NCBI GenBank assembly: GCA_001464355.1
Contig: LNEU01000033.1
Span: forward strand, 372,001 to 436,000
Length of the DNA stretch: 64,000 nucleotides
DNA from: Burkholderiales bacterium Ga0077544
GTDB taxonomy: Bacteria; Pseudomonadota; Gammaproteobacteria; Burkholderiales; Burkholderiaceae_D
Direction: 5' to 3'
This document shows positions 37,790 through 46,596 of the stretch, in pieces. How positions within the stretch are numbered: position 1 is the stretch's first letter; the number at the start of each line of letters is the position of its first letter. The notes beneath the pieces are model-generated. The model had not been told where the DNA came from, did no database searches, and was given only the letters and a program-made list of their open reading frames with translations. The translations under genes and the position numbers were made by a program.

Positions 37790-39001
37790 ATGAGCATGCG
37801 AAATCTACTGATTCAAGGTGGTACCAGCCTTGTGCAAAATGCGCAGGGCGTAACGAACTGGAGTACCAAGGCGATCGCCACTTCGCATGCCTGCATCGAC
37901 AGCATTGCGGCTATACCGAATGACGCAGTGCGTCCGCCAACGGTGTTCGACGCCGGTGGCTTGCTGGTGTTGCCGGGGATGGTGGATATTCATGGCGATG
38001 CCTTCGAGCGGCAGTTGCAACCAAGACCGGATGCGTTTTTTCCCCATGAGATCGCGCTGGCGGATACAGATCGCCAGTTAGTCGCCAACGGCATTACTAC
38101 GGCCTGCCATGGTTTGACTTATTCGTGGGAAGGCGGCTTGCGCGGGCGTGAATCCGCGATCGCACTGCTGGAACAAGTCGCACGGCAGCGCAAGATGACG
38201 CATGCCGATCATCGTATCCACTTGCGTTTTGAAAATCATCATATCGACGGTCTGGCCGATGCATTGCAGTGGATACATCAGGGGCGCATCGATTTCCTGG
38301 CCTTTAATGAGCATTTGCCTGCGATTGCAGAGAGAGCCCTGTCGCCGGAAAAGTTGGCTACTTACAGTGAGCGCGCACGGTGCGACACGAATACCTATTT
38401 GCGTCGCTTGAAAAAAGCGCAGGAGCGCTCGGATCAGGTCCCGTATGTAATCGCCACTCTGGCCAAAGCCTGCCGTACTCGTGGTGTGCCCATGGCTTCA
38501 CATGGCGACCAGACGTTTTTGCAGCGTGAGCGCTATCAGGAATTAGGTGTGACGATCAGCGAATTTCCGCGCACGCAAGAAGCGTTGTTGACGGCTATGG
38601 GACTCGACAATCAAGTGGTCATGGGCGCGCCGAATGTACTGTTGAGCGGCAGCCATTGCGGCGGTCTCGCAACCGAAGATGCAGTCAGGAGCGGCATGTG
38701 CGACATGCTGGCTTCCGATTATTATTATCCGGCGATGTTGCATGCACCCTTTAAGCTGGCGCATCTGGGTTTGTGTACACTGGCGCAGGCATGGTGTCTG
38801 GTGGCGCAAAATCCGGCTCGTGCCTTGGGTCTGGAAGATCGCGGACACATACGTGTTGGTGGTCGTGCCGATATGCTGATGGTGGATGTCTCAGCGGCGG
38901 GTAGCGCGCGCCTGGTGGCGACGATAGCGGCCGGCAAGATCGCCTACTGTGCAGATCCTGCGCGTCTGCACATGCCGCAGCCGCATGAATTGGCAGCCTG
39001 A
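37790..39001 (+). CDS. phnM: PhnM-like amidohydrolase (phosphonate metabolism)
   Basis: 403 residues, amidohydrolase superfamily. PhnM hydrolyses alpha-D-ribose 1-methylphosphonate 5-triphosphate to the monophosphate in the C-P lyase pathway. The metal motif is LPGMVDIHGDAFER, followed by ANGITTACHGL, HLRFE (metal His), MASHGDQT and GAPNVLLSGSH, all typical of PhnM. The C-terminal FGLEDRG-like LGLEDRGHIRVGGRADMLMVD closes the beta-sandwich. GGGTGA precedes the ATG. No other phn gene is in this window, so the role may be different or the rest lies elsewhere. Confidence 0.88.
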   Translation: MSMRNLLIQGGTSLVQNAQGVTNWSTKAIATSHACIDSIAAIPNDAVRPPTVFDAGGLLVLPGMVDIHGDAFERQLQPRPDAFFPHEIALADTDRQLVANGITTACHGLTYSWEGGLRGRESAIALLEQVARQRKMTHADHRIHLRFENHHIDGLADALQWIHQGRIDFLAFNEHLPAIAERALSPEKLATYSERARCDTNTYLRRLKKAQERSDQVPYVIATLAKACRTRGVPMASHGDQTFLQRERYQELGVTISEFPRTQEALLTAMGLDNQVVMGAPNVLLSGSHCGGLATEDAVRSGMCDMLASDYYYPAMLHAPFKLAHLGLCTLAQAWCLVAQNPARALGLEDRGHIRVGGRADMLMVDVSAAGSARLVATIAAGKIAYCADPARLHMPQPHELAA

Positions 39002-39056
39002 GCCCAGGCAACTGATCAAGTTTTGCCGGAGAGATCGGGACATGAAGATCGTCGTC

Positions 39057-39752
39057 TTACACGACAAGCCTGGCATGCGTGTCTGGCTCAAGCTGTATCT
39101 GGCAATGCCACAATGCATGTCCTGAAGCTTGATACTTTTGCTCGAATGGCGTCATTGCCTGTTGCGGTACATAAGGCAGGCAAGCCACTTGCTGCTGCGT
39201 TACCTGCGTTAATGCAGCACTGAATTCTTCAATATAAATACGCCAGTTGCTGCGGCATTCTAAGCTGCCACCCAGCGCAATAATCGTCGGGAAAATGGCG
39301 TGCCCATGCCAGCGCCGCGCCAAATGTCCTATCTTCGGCCACGGGTTTGGATAAAGAATGTAATGACGCTCCAGCGTTATTCCGCTTTGCAATAACAAAC
39401 GCCAGTAATCCACCAAATCGGCACGCACACGCATGAAATTTTGCGGCATCGCTTGCGGCCATTGTGTATTGCGGGCGATGCGATCTGCAGATTGATCGAC
39501 GCCAATCACAAAGTGATCGGGGAATTGCTCGGCCAGATGCAAGGTTGATAAACCCACACCGCAAGCTGCATCAAGTATCAATGGTTTTGCGCCGCTAGCT
39601 TGCCAGATAGCGATGCTGCTGTCGAAAGCCGCGCGATTGAAATCAGTGATGGGTTTTTGAAAAGGGTGCCCAAGGTGTCTGGCCAGCAGCGCGGTCAAGT
39701 CCTTGTGAACATGGTTTTGGCTGCTGCTGATTTGATGAGAGTTCGCGCGCAT
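39057..39752 (-). CDS. TrmB-like SAM-dependent methyltransferase
   Basis: 231 residues. The SAM-binding strand LILDAACGVGLSTLHLA and VIGVDQSADRI are class I methyltransferase motifs. LYPNPWPKIGHLARRWHGH is the diagnostic motif of tRNA (guanine-N7) methyltransferases (TrmB). The C-terminal third departs from canonical TrmB, and the Thr-x-x-D-type motif seen there in TrmB is not obvious. It may be a TrmB paralogue rather than the main enzyme. It is convergent with phnM, with only about 55 bases between them. Confidence 0.78.
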   Translation of the reverse strand: MRANSHQISSSQNHVHKDLTALLARHLGHPFQKPITDFNRAAFDSSIAIWQASGAKPLILDAACGVGLSTLHLAEQFPDHFVIGVDQSADRIARNTQWPQAMPQNFMRVRADLVDYWRLLLQSGITLERHYILYPNPWPKIGHLARRWHGHAIFPTIIALGGSLECRSNWRIYIEEFSAALTQVTQQQVACLPYVPQQAMTPFEQKYQASGHALWHCQIQLEPDTHARLVV

Positions 39753-39825
39753 CGCGATGAGATGTAAAAGTAAATTCTAGACGTATGCTTTTAATATCCC
39801 GCATATTAAATGAAAGTCAGGCAAT

Positions 39826-39853
39826 AAAAAAGCGATCCCTGCGGATCGCTTTT
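39826..39853 (-). terminator. Intrinsic terminator after the DUF3567 gene
   Basis: Stem AAAAGCGATCC / GGATCGCTTTT with a 4-base loop; on the minus strand the T-run continues (TTTTTTATT). It ends the DUF3567 transcript. Confidence 0.85.
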
Positions 39854-39870
39854 GCTGGCCTAAAGCAGGC

Positions 39871-40128
39871 TTAGTGAAACACCACAGCCTGACTCATGAA
39901 TGAGTCGTAGCTGCCGAGAAAATCATCGATCTCTTCCACGCTCGGTTCTGTCGCGATCAAATCCTTTACGTCGCGGCGAAACGATTCTGCCAGCGCGCCG
40001 GCGATGAATACTTCGCGCTTGGAAGGTTTGTCCATGATTTCATAACCACCAAAGCGCAATGCATCCTGATCGGCATCCGCACCGAATTCCACTACGCTGT
40101 ATTGATCGCTGTTGTAGATAACGTTCAT
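39871..40128 (-). CDS. DUF3567 protein
   Basis: 85 residues. MNVIYNSDQYSVVEFGAD and GGYEIMDKPSKREVFI match DUF3567, a small family largely confined to Betaproteobacteria. The function is unknown. AGGAGA lies directly before the ATG, and a terminator follows the gene, so it is a single-gene unit. Confidence 0.88.
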   Translation of the reverse strand: MNVIYNSDQYSVVEFGADADQDALRFGGYEIMDKPSKREVFIAGALAESFRRDVKDLIATEPSVEEIDDFLGSYDSFMSQAVVFH

Positions 40129-40274
40129 ATAATCTCCTGGCGACTATGCAATAAAATCATTGCGTTGATAGAGAAATGGCGCAGATAGCAAAAATTTCAA
40201 GCCCTGAACCAATTTCCTGGCTCATAACTTGGTAACGGCACGTAACAAGGAATATTGAGAAGAACTAACGATGG

Positions 40275-40304
40275 TTAACAATGTGAGCGAAATGACATTG
40301 TTAA
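40275..40304. promoter_or_regulatory. Palindromic site between the COG0523-like and DUF3567 genes
   Basis: Perfect 10-bp inverted repeat TTAACAATGT / ACATTGTTAA with a 10-base spacer. No T-run follows on either strand, so it looks more like an operator (upstream of the DUF3567 gene) than a terminator. Confidence 0.45.
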
Positions 40305-40338
40305 GTTGATAGCTTTTGAATTGCTTTTTTGATTTTTT

Positions 40339-40707
40339 TTATTGTGTGTGATACACGATGTCATCCGTCAGCGATAGCAAATCGTCATAAGGTGCTTGTG
40401 TGAGGAAGGTGCGGAGTTGTTCTATGTGTTCGCTATTGGCAACGCTGATGTAAAGTCGTTCTGGCTTGGTGCGCAACATACGATTCAAATGCACGCGCAT
40501 GATCATGTTGCCAACGCAGCACATGCAGCCGGGAGCAATGCGGACAATGGTCAGGTTGGGGCTGGGCGTCAGAGTATCGAGTTCACTGTTGCCGTCGGGC
40601 AGGCCTTCGAGAATAATCGCGGTCTGCAGCTTGCTATCGATGTTGCTGAAAATGACGGCTTCGCGGTCTTTGGCCCGCCCGCCCATCACCAGAGACGCCA
40701 GTGTCAT
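40339..40707 (-). CDS. Small CXCC protein, COG0523/CobW-like
   Basis: 122 residues. APGCMCCVGNMIMRVHLNRM at mid-protein is very close to the GCxCC metal-binding region of COG0523 (CobW/YeiR) GTPases, and KPERLYISVANSEHIEQLRTFL follows as in those proteins. The Walker A loop that normally precedes this part is missing, and C61, C63 and C64 are the only cysteines. It may be a GTPase-derived metal-binding or partner protein. ATG at 40707 overlaps the ntrX-like stop by 4 bases, so it is the last gene of the ntrY-ntrX operon. Confidence 0.7.
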   Translation of the reverse strand: MTLASLVMGGRAKDREAVIFSNIDSKLQTAIILEGLPDGNSELDTLTPSPNLTIVRIAPGCMCCVGNMIMRVHLNRMLRTKPERLYISVANSEHIEQLRTFLTQAPYDDLLSLTDDIVYHTQ

Positions 40708-41426
40708 ATTCCTTTTTTTGCAATCTTGCCCGGCTCTACACCTAACTGCTTGAGCTTGCGATACAGGTGCGTACGTTCCAGGCCGGTTTTTTCCGCGACG
40801 CGTGTCATGCTGCCGCCTTCCTGGCCCAGATGATGTTCGAAGTAGGCGCGCTCGAAGGCATCGCGTGCTTCGCGCAATGGCAATTCAAACGAGGCAGTAA
40901 AAAATTGCGTATCGGCCGACATCAGTGAAGCCGGAATACTTTGCTGGTAAGCGATGCCGGTTGCCGGTGGCAGATTTTTGTCCGTGACCAGATGATGTGC
41001 CTGCATGTCCGTGGATGCGATCGGTGCGCGCACCGGGATCGAGGACACGCGGGTTACTTCCTGTCCGCGCGAGATGCCTTGCTGTACGGCTTTCAACAGT
41101 TTTTGCAGCGAGATAGGTTTTTCAAGGAAGTTGAGTGCGCCTATGCGGGTCGCTTCGACGGCGGTATCGATGGTCGCATGTCCTGACATCATGATCACCG
41201 GCATCGTCAACAAGCCGTCGCGTTGCCATTCCTTGAGCAGAGTCACGCCGTCTGTGTCCGGCATCCAGATATCCAGTAAAACCAGATCAGGTTTTGCAGC
41301 AGCGCGCAATTCGCGTGCTTGCTGGGCGTTCTCGGCTGTTGCCACGACATGCCCTTCGTCCCCCAGAATTTCGGAGAGCAATTCGCGTATTCCCATTTCG
41401 TCGTCAACAACTAGAATGTTTGCCAT
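40704..41426 (-). CDS. ntrX: Response regulator, receiver plus Fis-type HTH (NtrX-like)
   Basis: 240 residues. The receiver domain (about 1-118) has acidic D8/D9, phosphoacceptor D52 (LLDIWMPDTDG) and the K in LEKPISL. A linker of about 75 residues without similarity follows. The C-terminal Fis-type HTH (about 195-235) is VAEKTGLERTHLYRKLKQLG. The AAA+ sigma-54 interaction domain of canonical NtrX (about 230 residues) is absent, so it cannot activate sigma-54 promoters in the usual way. It is the partner of the upstream ntrY-like kinase and shares a stop/start overlap with the next gene. Confidence 0.88.
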   Translation of the reverse strand: MANILVVDDEMGIRELLSEILGDEGHVVATAENAQQARELRAAAKPDLVLLDIWMPDTDGVTLLKEWQRDGLLTMPVIMMSGHATIDTAVEATRIGALNFLEKPISLQKLLKAVQQGISRGQEVTRVSSIPVRAPIASTDMQAHHLVTDKNLPPATGIAYQQSIPASLMSADTQFFTASFELPLREARDAFERAYFEHHLGQEGGSMTRVAEKTGLERTHLYRKLKQLGVEPGKIAKKGI

Positions 41427-41485
41427 CTGTTCACCTCCCTCAACGTAGTGTCATCTTCTATCCAAGTCCTGTAGTTCGAACTTTG

Positions 41486-43789
41486 TCAGGACGATAACTT
41501 TAACAGCAAAATTGCTATTTTTGCACCATTCGTGGTCGTTCGATTTTTGATGTCGATACGCCCACCGTGTTCTTCGATAATCTTCTTCACCATTGCAAGC
41601 CCCAAGCCAGTTCCGCGCGGTTTGGAAGTAATGTAGGGTTCAAATGCATGCGCCAGAATCTTGGGAGAGAAACCCGGGCCATTATCGGTAATCGATAGTT
41701 GCACCGCGTTACTGACGGCGCCATCCGAACTTCGATAATGAATTTCTTCCGTAATAATATCAATACGCGCTGGCACATCCTTGTTTGTGCGATCGCTTAC
41801 AGCGTCTTGCGCATTCTGCAGCAAGTTGTGGATGACCTGACGTAATTGTGTCGGGTCGCCCAAAATGTGCGGCAAGCCATCGCCTAAATGTGCGTGAATG
41901 ATATCGCGCTCGTCGCCTGCCAGATACAGATGCAGAATCTCTTCTATCAACGCATTCAAGTCCAGTTCGGATAACACGGCCGGTGGAGTTTTTGCGTAAT
42001 CGCGAAAATCGTCAACCATGCGTTTCATTGCCGTGACCTGGTTGACGATGGTGGCAGTGCTGCGTTCCAGCACCTGTGCATCCGCGCCGGTTAATTTTCC
42101 TTCCAGCTTCATGTGCAGACGTTCTGCCGATAATTGAATCGGCGTCAGCGGATTTTTGATTTCATGCGCTAGGCGTCGAGCCACTTCGCCCCATGCAATT
42201 GAGCGCTGGGCTGAAATTACATCCGAAATATCATCGAATACCACGACATAGCCGCTATCTCTTGCGGCGGGCAAACGCGAGCCACGGGCCAGCAGCGAAA
42301 TATCGTTTTCTGCTTCCGGTCCACCCATGCGACGCGGTACGTCAATCTGATGTTGCCAATGCAGATTCTCTGTTCCCGCTCCGCCCGCTGCCGATTGTGC
42401 ACTTTGTTCGGAAAACGATTGGGTGATGACTTGTGCGAAGGCACTCAAGCCATCGATTTCCTTGATGGGCTTGCCGATGTGCTGGGCAAAGTCATGTTCC
42501 AGTATGCGTTCTACCGATTCGTTACAGGTGACGAGCTTGAAATTGCGATCCAGCACCATCACGCCTGCCGACATATTGGCGAGTACAGATTCCAGATAAC
42601 CTTTGGCGTTTTCCAGTTCATTGCGGTTTTTTTCCACTGATGCGCGCGCGTCGAATAGCTGTCGCGTCATCGTGTTGAAAGATTGCGTGAGGGTGCCGAG
42701 TTCATCCGACGTCGCGATAATCGGTCGCGGCGACAGATTACCTTCCGCAACTGCCTTGGTACCTTCGGCCAATAATAATAGCGGTTTGGCCAGATCGCTG
42801 GCGATCAAAAATGCGCCGGCAATGGCGCCGAAAATTGCCAGCAGCAAGGTCAGTGTCAAGGTCACAATATAAATTTTGCGCAGGCCGGTCCGTGCAATAT
42901 AACGTTCCTGATATTCGCTGTAGGCCACCCGCAACGCTTCAGCATTGGCTGCCAATTGTTCCGGCACCGGCTGCAACAATTGCAGGTAGCGAGATTCAGC
43001 TTGCAAGGATAAGGTTTTGCTTGCACTCGGGATCGCGACGACGACACGCAAGCGCAAGCTGTTCCCTGGGTTGGCGGCTGGCTGTGTGATCGTATTGGTT
43101 GTGGCGTCACTGACGGCCGGGCTGTTGTCTTGAAAATCGGTATTACCTTCGATGACCGCATAACCACGCGTCAGCCTGGCCTGGCGCAACATCGCTGCCG
43201 TAGGCAGGTCGGGGAGGAACGCGCTGAGTTGCGAGCCGGAACTTGCCACCATCTGCCCGTTAGCTGTCACGATGACGGCTTCCTGCGACAGGTTTTGATC
43301 GCGTATGCGCGAGAGTTGCGTAATCTGTGTCGCTTCGGATGAGTCGGATAATTCCAGTGCCATGTTGCGCGCTTTGACACGTAGTTCATCCAGTGAAGCA
43401 TCCAGTGCGGCACGGCCGAGATTGAGGCCGGACTCCAGCGCGGATTCAACGCGTACGTCAAACCAGGATTCGATCGAGCGCGAAACAAATTGCACGGATA
43501 CTGTATAAATTACAGCGCCCGGCAAGATGCCGATCATGGCGAATAGCAAGACCAGTTTCGCCATCAGCTTGGAGCCAAACTTGCCGCGCCGATAACGCTT
43601 GTATAAACGTAACAACAACAACACAACCAAGGTCAGCAATGCCGCGGCAACGACTGCATTGAGAATCAGCAACCACGGATAATTGCGTTCGAACAGGTTG
43701 GAGTTTTCTGACGCAGAGGCCAGCAGGAATAGCAAGATACTGATAACGGCGCCGCCAACTACCAGCAAATACCGAAGTAACCTGGTCAC
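41486..43789 (-). CDS. ntrY: Sensor histidine kinase, NtrY-like
   Basis: 767 residues. Two N-terminal helices and a third frame a periplasmic region (residues about 85-310). HAMP follows (about 320-375; LAKPLLLLAEGTKAVAEGNL), then a PAS domain (about 395-510; VLDRNFKLVTCNESVERIL). The H-box is VARRLAHEIKNPLTPIQLSA, and the HATPase has N, G1 (ITDNGPGF) and G2 (GTGLGLAMVKKI) boxes. This is the NtrY architecture; these kinases relate to nitrogen or redox control. Its start overlaps the stop of the DUF4390 gene. Confidence 0.9.
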   Translation of the reverse strand: MTRLLRYLLVVGGAVISILLFLLASASENSNLFERNYPWLLILNAVVAAALLTLVVLLLLRLYKRYRRGKFGSKLMAKLVLLFAMIGILPGAVIYTVSVQFVSRSIESWFDVRVESALESGLNLGRAALDASLDELRVKARNMALELSDSSEATQITQLSRIRDQNLSQEAVIVTANGQMVASSGSQLSAFLPDLPTAAMLRQARLTRGYAVIEGNTDFQDNSPAVSDATTNTITQPAANPGNSLRLRVVVAIPSASKTLSLQAESRYLQLLQPVPEQLAANAEALRVAYSEYQERYIARTGLRKIYIVTLTLTLLLAIFGAIAGAFLIASDLAKPLLLLAEGTKAVAEGNLSPRPIIATSDELGTLTQSFNTMTRQLFDARASVEKNRNELENAKGYLESVLANMSAGVMVLDRNFKLVTCNESVERILEHDFAQHIGKPIKEIDGLSAFAQVITQSFSEQSAQSAAGGAGTENLHWQHQIDVPRRMGGPEAENDISLLARGSRLPAARDSGYVVVFDDISDVISAQRSIAWGEVARRLAHEIKNPLTPIQLSAERLHMKLEGKLTGADAQVLERSTATIVNQVTAMKRMVDDFRDYAKTPPAVLSELDLNALIEEILHLYLAGDERDIIHAHLGDGLPHILGDPTQLRQVIHNLLQNAQDAVSDRTNKDVPARIDIITEEIHYRSSDGAVSNAVQLSITDNGPGFSPKILAHAFEPYITSKPRGTGLGLAMVKKIIEEHGGRIDIKNRTTTNGAKIAILLLKLSS

Positions 43790-44370
43790 TGCCGTTCCGC
43801 CGTGTAAAGGAAGTGCTTCCAGTTTGATGTCAGGCGCCAGTCACTGCTATTGAGGGCATGGACCTGAAACGGTTTGGGCAACTGTGCGACGTCGAGTTGC
43901 ATGCGGACTGCAACAGCATAAGTTTGACCGACCTTCAATGCATTGCGGTCCGCGACCACCCAGCGATTCGGACGGCGCACAAGAGAGAGTGCATCGTCCA
44001 GCGTCGGAAAACTTTGCTGCAGGCGACCGGTAATGGCGGCGTGATACTGGCGCGTGAGCACATTGTAGGAAATGCGTATGGTTTGCGATTCAACGATTTG
44101 TTTTGCATCAAACCAGTACCAGCGCGGTTTGGTGATTTCAATCTCAGTCGTGAAGTACAAGGGAATACCACGCGTCAATGCATCTTCCAGTCCGCGATTC
44201 AAATCGAAAACAAAGGTTGATGAGAGTCGATAGCCTTCACCGCTTTCTTCCAGATGCGCCTGTTCTATCTCTATGCCGTCCGCTGCATGTGCGGTCACGA
44301 ACTGCAGCGAACACGCCAGCAGCAAGGTGGCGCATAGCCAGTAAAGGGAAATGGAGAATTTTTGTTTCAC
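43786..44370 (-). CDS. DUF4390 exported protein
   Basis: 194 residues. A signal peptide (about 1-29, ending AHA) precedes a beta-rich domain: YRLSSTFVFDLNRGLEDALTRGIPLYFTTEIEI and YWFDAKQI. This matches DUF4390. The conserved position between rsmB and ntrY suggests that it works with the kinase, perhaps at the envelope; this is inference. Confidence 0.85.
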   Translation of the reverse strand: MKQKFSISLYWLCATLLLACSLQFVTAHAADGIEIEQAHLEESGEGYRLSSTFVFDLNRGLEDALTRGIPLYFTTEIEITKPRWYWFDAKQIVESQTIRISYNVLTRQYHAAITGRLQQSFPTLDDALSLVRRPNRWVVADRNALKVGQTYAVAVRMQLDVAQLPKPFQVHALNSSDWRLTSNWKHFLYTAERQ

Positions 44371-44421
44371 GCGTGAGGACAGTGCAATCGCCTGGAAGAT
44401 TGTATCGGTTGAATAAAAATG

Positions 44422-45738
44422 TCAGATTTCGGATTTTTGAAACAATGCGTAAAACAGGCCGTCGTGATCGCTTTCCAAACTTGCGGTCGGCAACAATTGC
44501 CCTGGTGCCGGTAATCTGATTGCATTATTGCGCACAGCAAACGCGGCTGCCTGCGCCTCCGATTCCTGCGGCCACAGCGAGCATGTCACAAATAGCAATT
44601 TACCATCCGCCCGCAGCATCTGCCAAAGGTTGTCGAGAATTTCACCGGAAATTGTTGCAAGCTGTGCAGTATCACTTTTGCGTCGCAGCCAGCGTATATC
44701 TGGATGACGACGCACGATGCCGGATGCGGTGCATGGCACGTCGGCCAGAATGCGGTCGAAGGGTTTGCCATCCCACCAGCTGTTTTCACTCGCGTCGCCG
44801 ACCAACAGTGACGCCTGCAATTGCAGGCGCTCTAAATTTTCGGTGATGCGTGACATCCGGCGTTCGTCGCTATCCAGCGCGATCAGTTCTACGTTGGCTG
44901 TTTCCAGGATGTGGCCGCTTTTGCCGCCTGGTGCTGCACAGGCATCGAGTACGCGCATGCCATCTTGCAGATCAAGTAAAGGCGCTGCCAATTGAGCGGC
45001 CGCATCCTGCACAGATACCAAACCATCGATGAAGCCGGGAATTTGACTGACCGGTGTTGCTTGCAGAAGTCGTACGGCAAATGGACCTATAGGCGTGGCA
45101 GCGATGTCTTGTTGTGACAACATTGCAAGATAATCGGCTACGCTGATCTTGCGTTGATTGACGCGTAAAGTCAGTGGTGGCGCGGCGTTGCCAGCTGCCA
45201 ATATTGCTTGCCAATCTTGCGGATAGGCTGAGCGCATGCGATCTATCCACCAGTCCGGATAATTCCAGACCGCCATTTGCGTACCCGCTGCGCTTTTCAT
45301 CAATGCATCGCGTTCGCGCAGAAAGCGCCGCAAGATGGCGTTGACCATGCCTTTTGCATGTGCCATGTCAGGATCTGCGGCGGCGGCTGTTACAGCTTGA
45401 TCAACCACGGTGAAATCGCTGTAACGTGCGCCCGCTGTGGCTGCTTCCGGATCCGAAATCAGCGCTAGCGAACAACATAGCAGGCCGTGCAAAATTGCCG
45501 GTTCGGTTTGCTTGGTCGTCATCGCATTGAGCAAAGATTCTGCGCGACCGATATGGCGCATGCAATGATAAGAAATATCCTGAATCGCGCCGCGTGCCTG
45601 CGGTGTTGCATTGGTTTGCGCAAAAATCCGCGCCAGCGATTGCGGCAATGCGATGCCACGGCCAACATCGGTGACCGCTTGCGCAGCACCGTGTAAAGTG
45701 AAAGAAAGTGAGTCGGGTTTTAAATGAATGGTCGCCAC
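44422..45738 (-). CDS. rsmB: 16S rRNA (cytosine-967-C5)-methyltransferase
   Basis: 438 residues. An N-terminal NusB-like domain (about 15-140) is followed by a class I methyltransferase: VLDACAAPGGKSGHILE (SAM motif with PGGK), ALDSDERRMSRI, RILADVPCTASGIVRRHPD (catalytic PC motif) and LLFVTCSLWPQE (second cysteine). GTG at 45738 appears to be the start, overlapping a possible ATG in another frame. RsmB usually follows fmt; here about 12 kb lies between them. It leads the DUF4390-ntrYX run. Confidence 0.95.
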   Translation of the reverse strand: MATIHLKPDSLSFTLHGAAQAVTDVGRGIALPQSLARIFAQTNATPQARGAIQDISYHCMRHIGRAESLLNAMTTKQTEPAILHGLLCCSLALISDPEAATAGARYSDFTVVDQAVTAAAADPDMAHAKGMVNAILRRFLRERDALMKSAAGTQMAVWNYPDWWIDRMRSAYPQDWQAILAAGNAAPPLTLRVNQRKISVADYLAMLSQQDIAATPIGPFAVRLLQATPVSQIPGFIDGLVSVQDAAAQLAAPLLDLQDGMRVLDACAAPGGKSGHILETANVELIALDSDERRMSRITENLERLQLQASLLVGDASENSWWDGKPFDRILADVPCTASGIVRRHPDIRWLRRKSDTAQLATISGEILDNLWQMLRADGKLLFVTCSLWPQESEAQAAAFAVRNNAIRLPAPGQLLPTASLESDHDGLFYALFQKSEI

Positions 45739-46131
45739 ATTAAGTTTTCGTTATGGCGGAGTAAGCCATGCGCGATGCAATGATCGTTCAAGGCGGCTTC
45801 CTGCCTGAGTCAACTTGCAAGAATGACCATGCAAATGCTCGTGATTTTCAATGTCGTGATTGTAACGGGAGCCGCAGGTCCGCGCGCATTATGCGGGATA
45901 AATTGCCGAAGTTTCTTGCTTGGTGTGCAGACTCGAGCGCCAGTAACGAATTTGACCGAAACTTGACAAGAGGGACTGAGATTGAAGTATCAAATTTGAA
46001 TGTAGAGCCAAGCGGGAGACAGTTTCAATATTGCAAACTGCTCCGCTTGTATCATTCAGAGCTTAGCAGGTGATTGCCCGGGGAGTTAGCTAAAGATTTT
46101 AGTATGCGATTCACGGCTATTTCAGTGCCGC
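45739..46131. other. Intergenic region without recognised features
   Basis: About 390 bases between rsmB and the DUF1840 gene (both on the minus strand). Small frames here have no family similarity. No terminator, repeat or motif was recognised. Confidence 0.4.
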
Positions 46132-46476
46132 TTAAACGCCCCACACCACATCTTTGTTTTCTTCTCTTGCGGCTCGCAGCATTTCAAGCAGCGGGTAGGC
46201 GCGTGTTGAAAAATGCACCGCCTCAGGTTGTTCGTGCTCGTTGTCATCGCCGTCTTCGCCATGGTGGGCAACGACGTCGCGCAGTACTGCTTCGGATGCG
46301 AAATGCGCCTTGCTTTCGATTATTTCATTCTCCAATAATTTGATGGCATTGTCTGTTTCTGCTGCGGTAATGACGCCGCGTTTATGGTCTTTATGCAGAA
46401 GGTCGAGAATACGATTTGCATGTTCTTCATACATCATGACCTCGGCAGCAGCTTTGGATTTGAACGTAATTAACAT
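46132..46476 (-). CDS. DUF1840 protein
   Basis: 114 residues. MLITFKSKAAAEVMMYEEHANRIL is the characteristic start of DUF1840, a betaproteobacterial family of unknown function; PLLEMLRAAREENKDVVWGV ends it. ATG at 46476 is chosen because AGGAG lies 7 bases before it; the nearby in-frame ATG at 46482 is too close to the same site. Confidence 0.86.
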   Translation of the reverse strand: MLITFKSKAAAEVMMYEEHANRILDLLHKDHKRGVITAAETDNAIKLLENEIIESKAHFASEAVLRDVVAHHGEDGDDNEHEQPEAVHFSTRAYPLLEMLRAAREENKDVVWGV

Positions 46477-46596
46477 GAGCATTCTCCTAGATGTGAACTT
46501 GATAAAACGATAGCACGATTTCAAAACGGCTTCTAGCGCGCTTATGTATGCATCTTGCAAACAGGATATACCTGTAAAGACAGAAATGCTTGTGCG

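Noticed and set aside
45768-46073. Possible small gene between rsmB and the DUF1840 gene
   Set aside because: No family, no ribosome site and unusual composition; left as intergenic.
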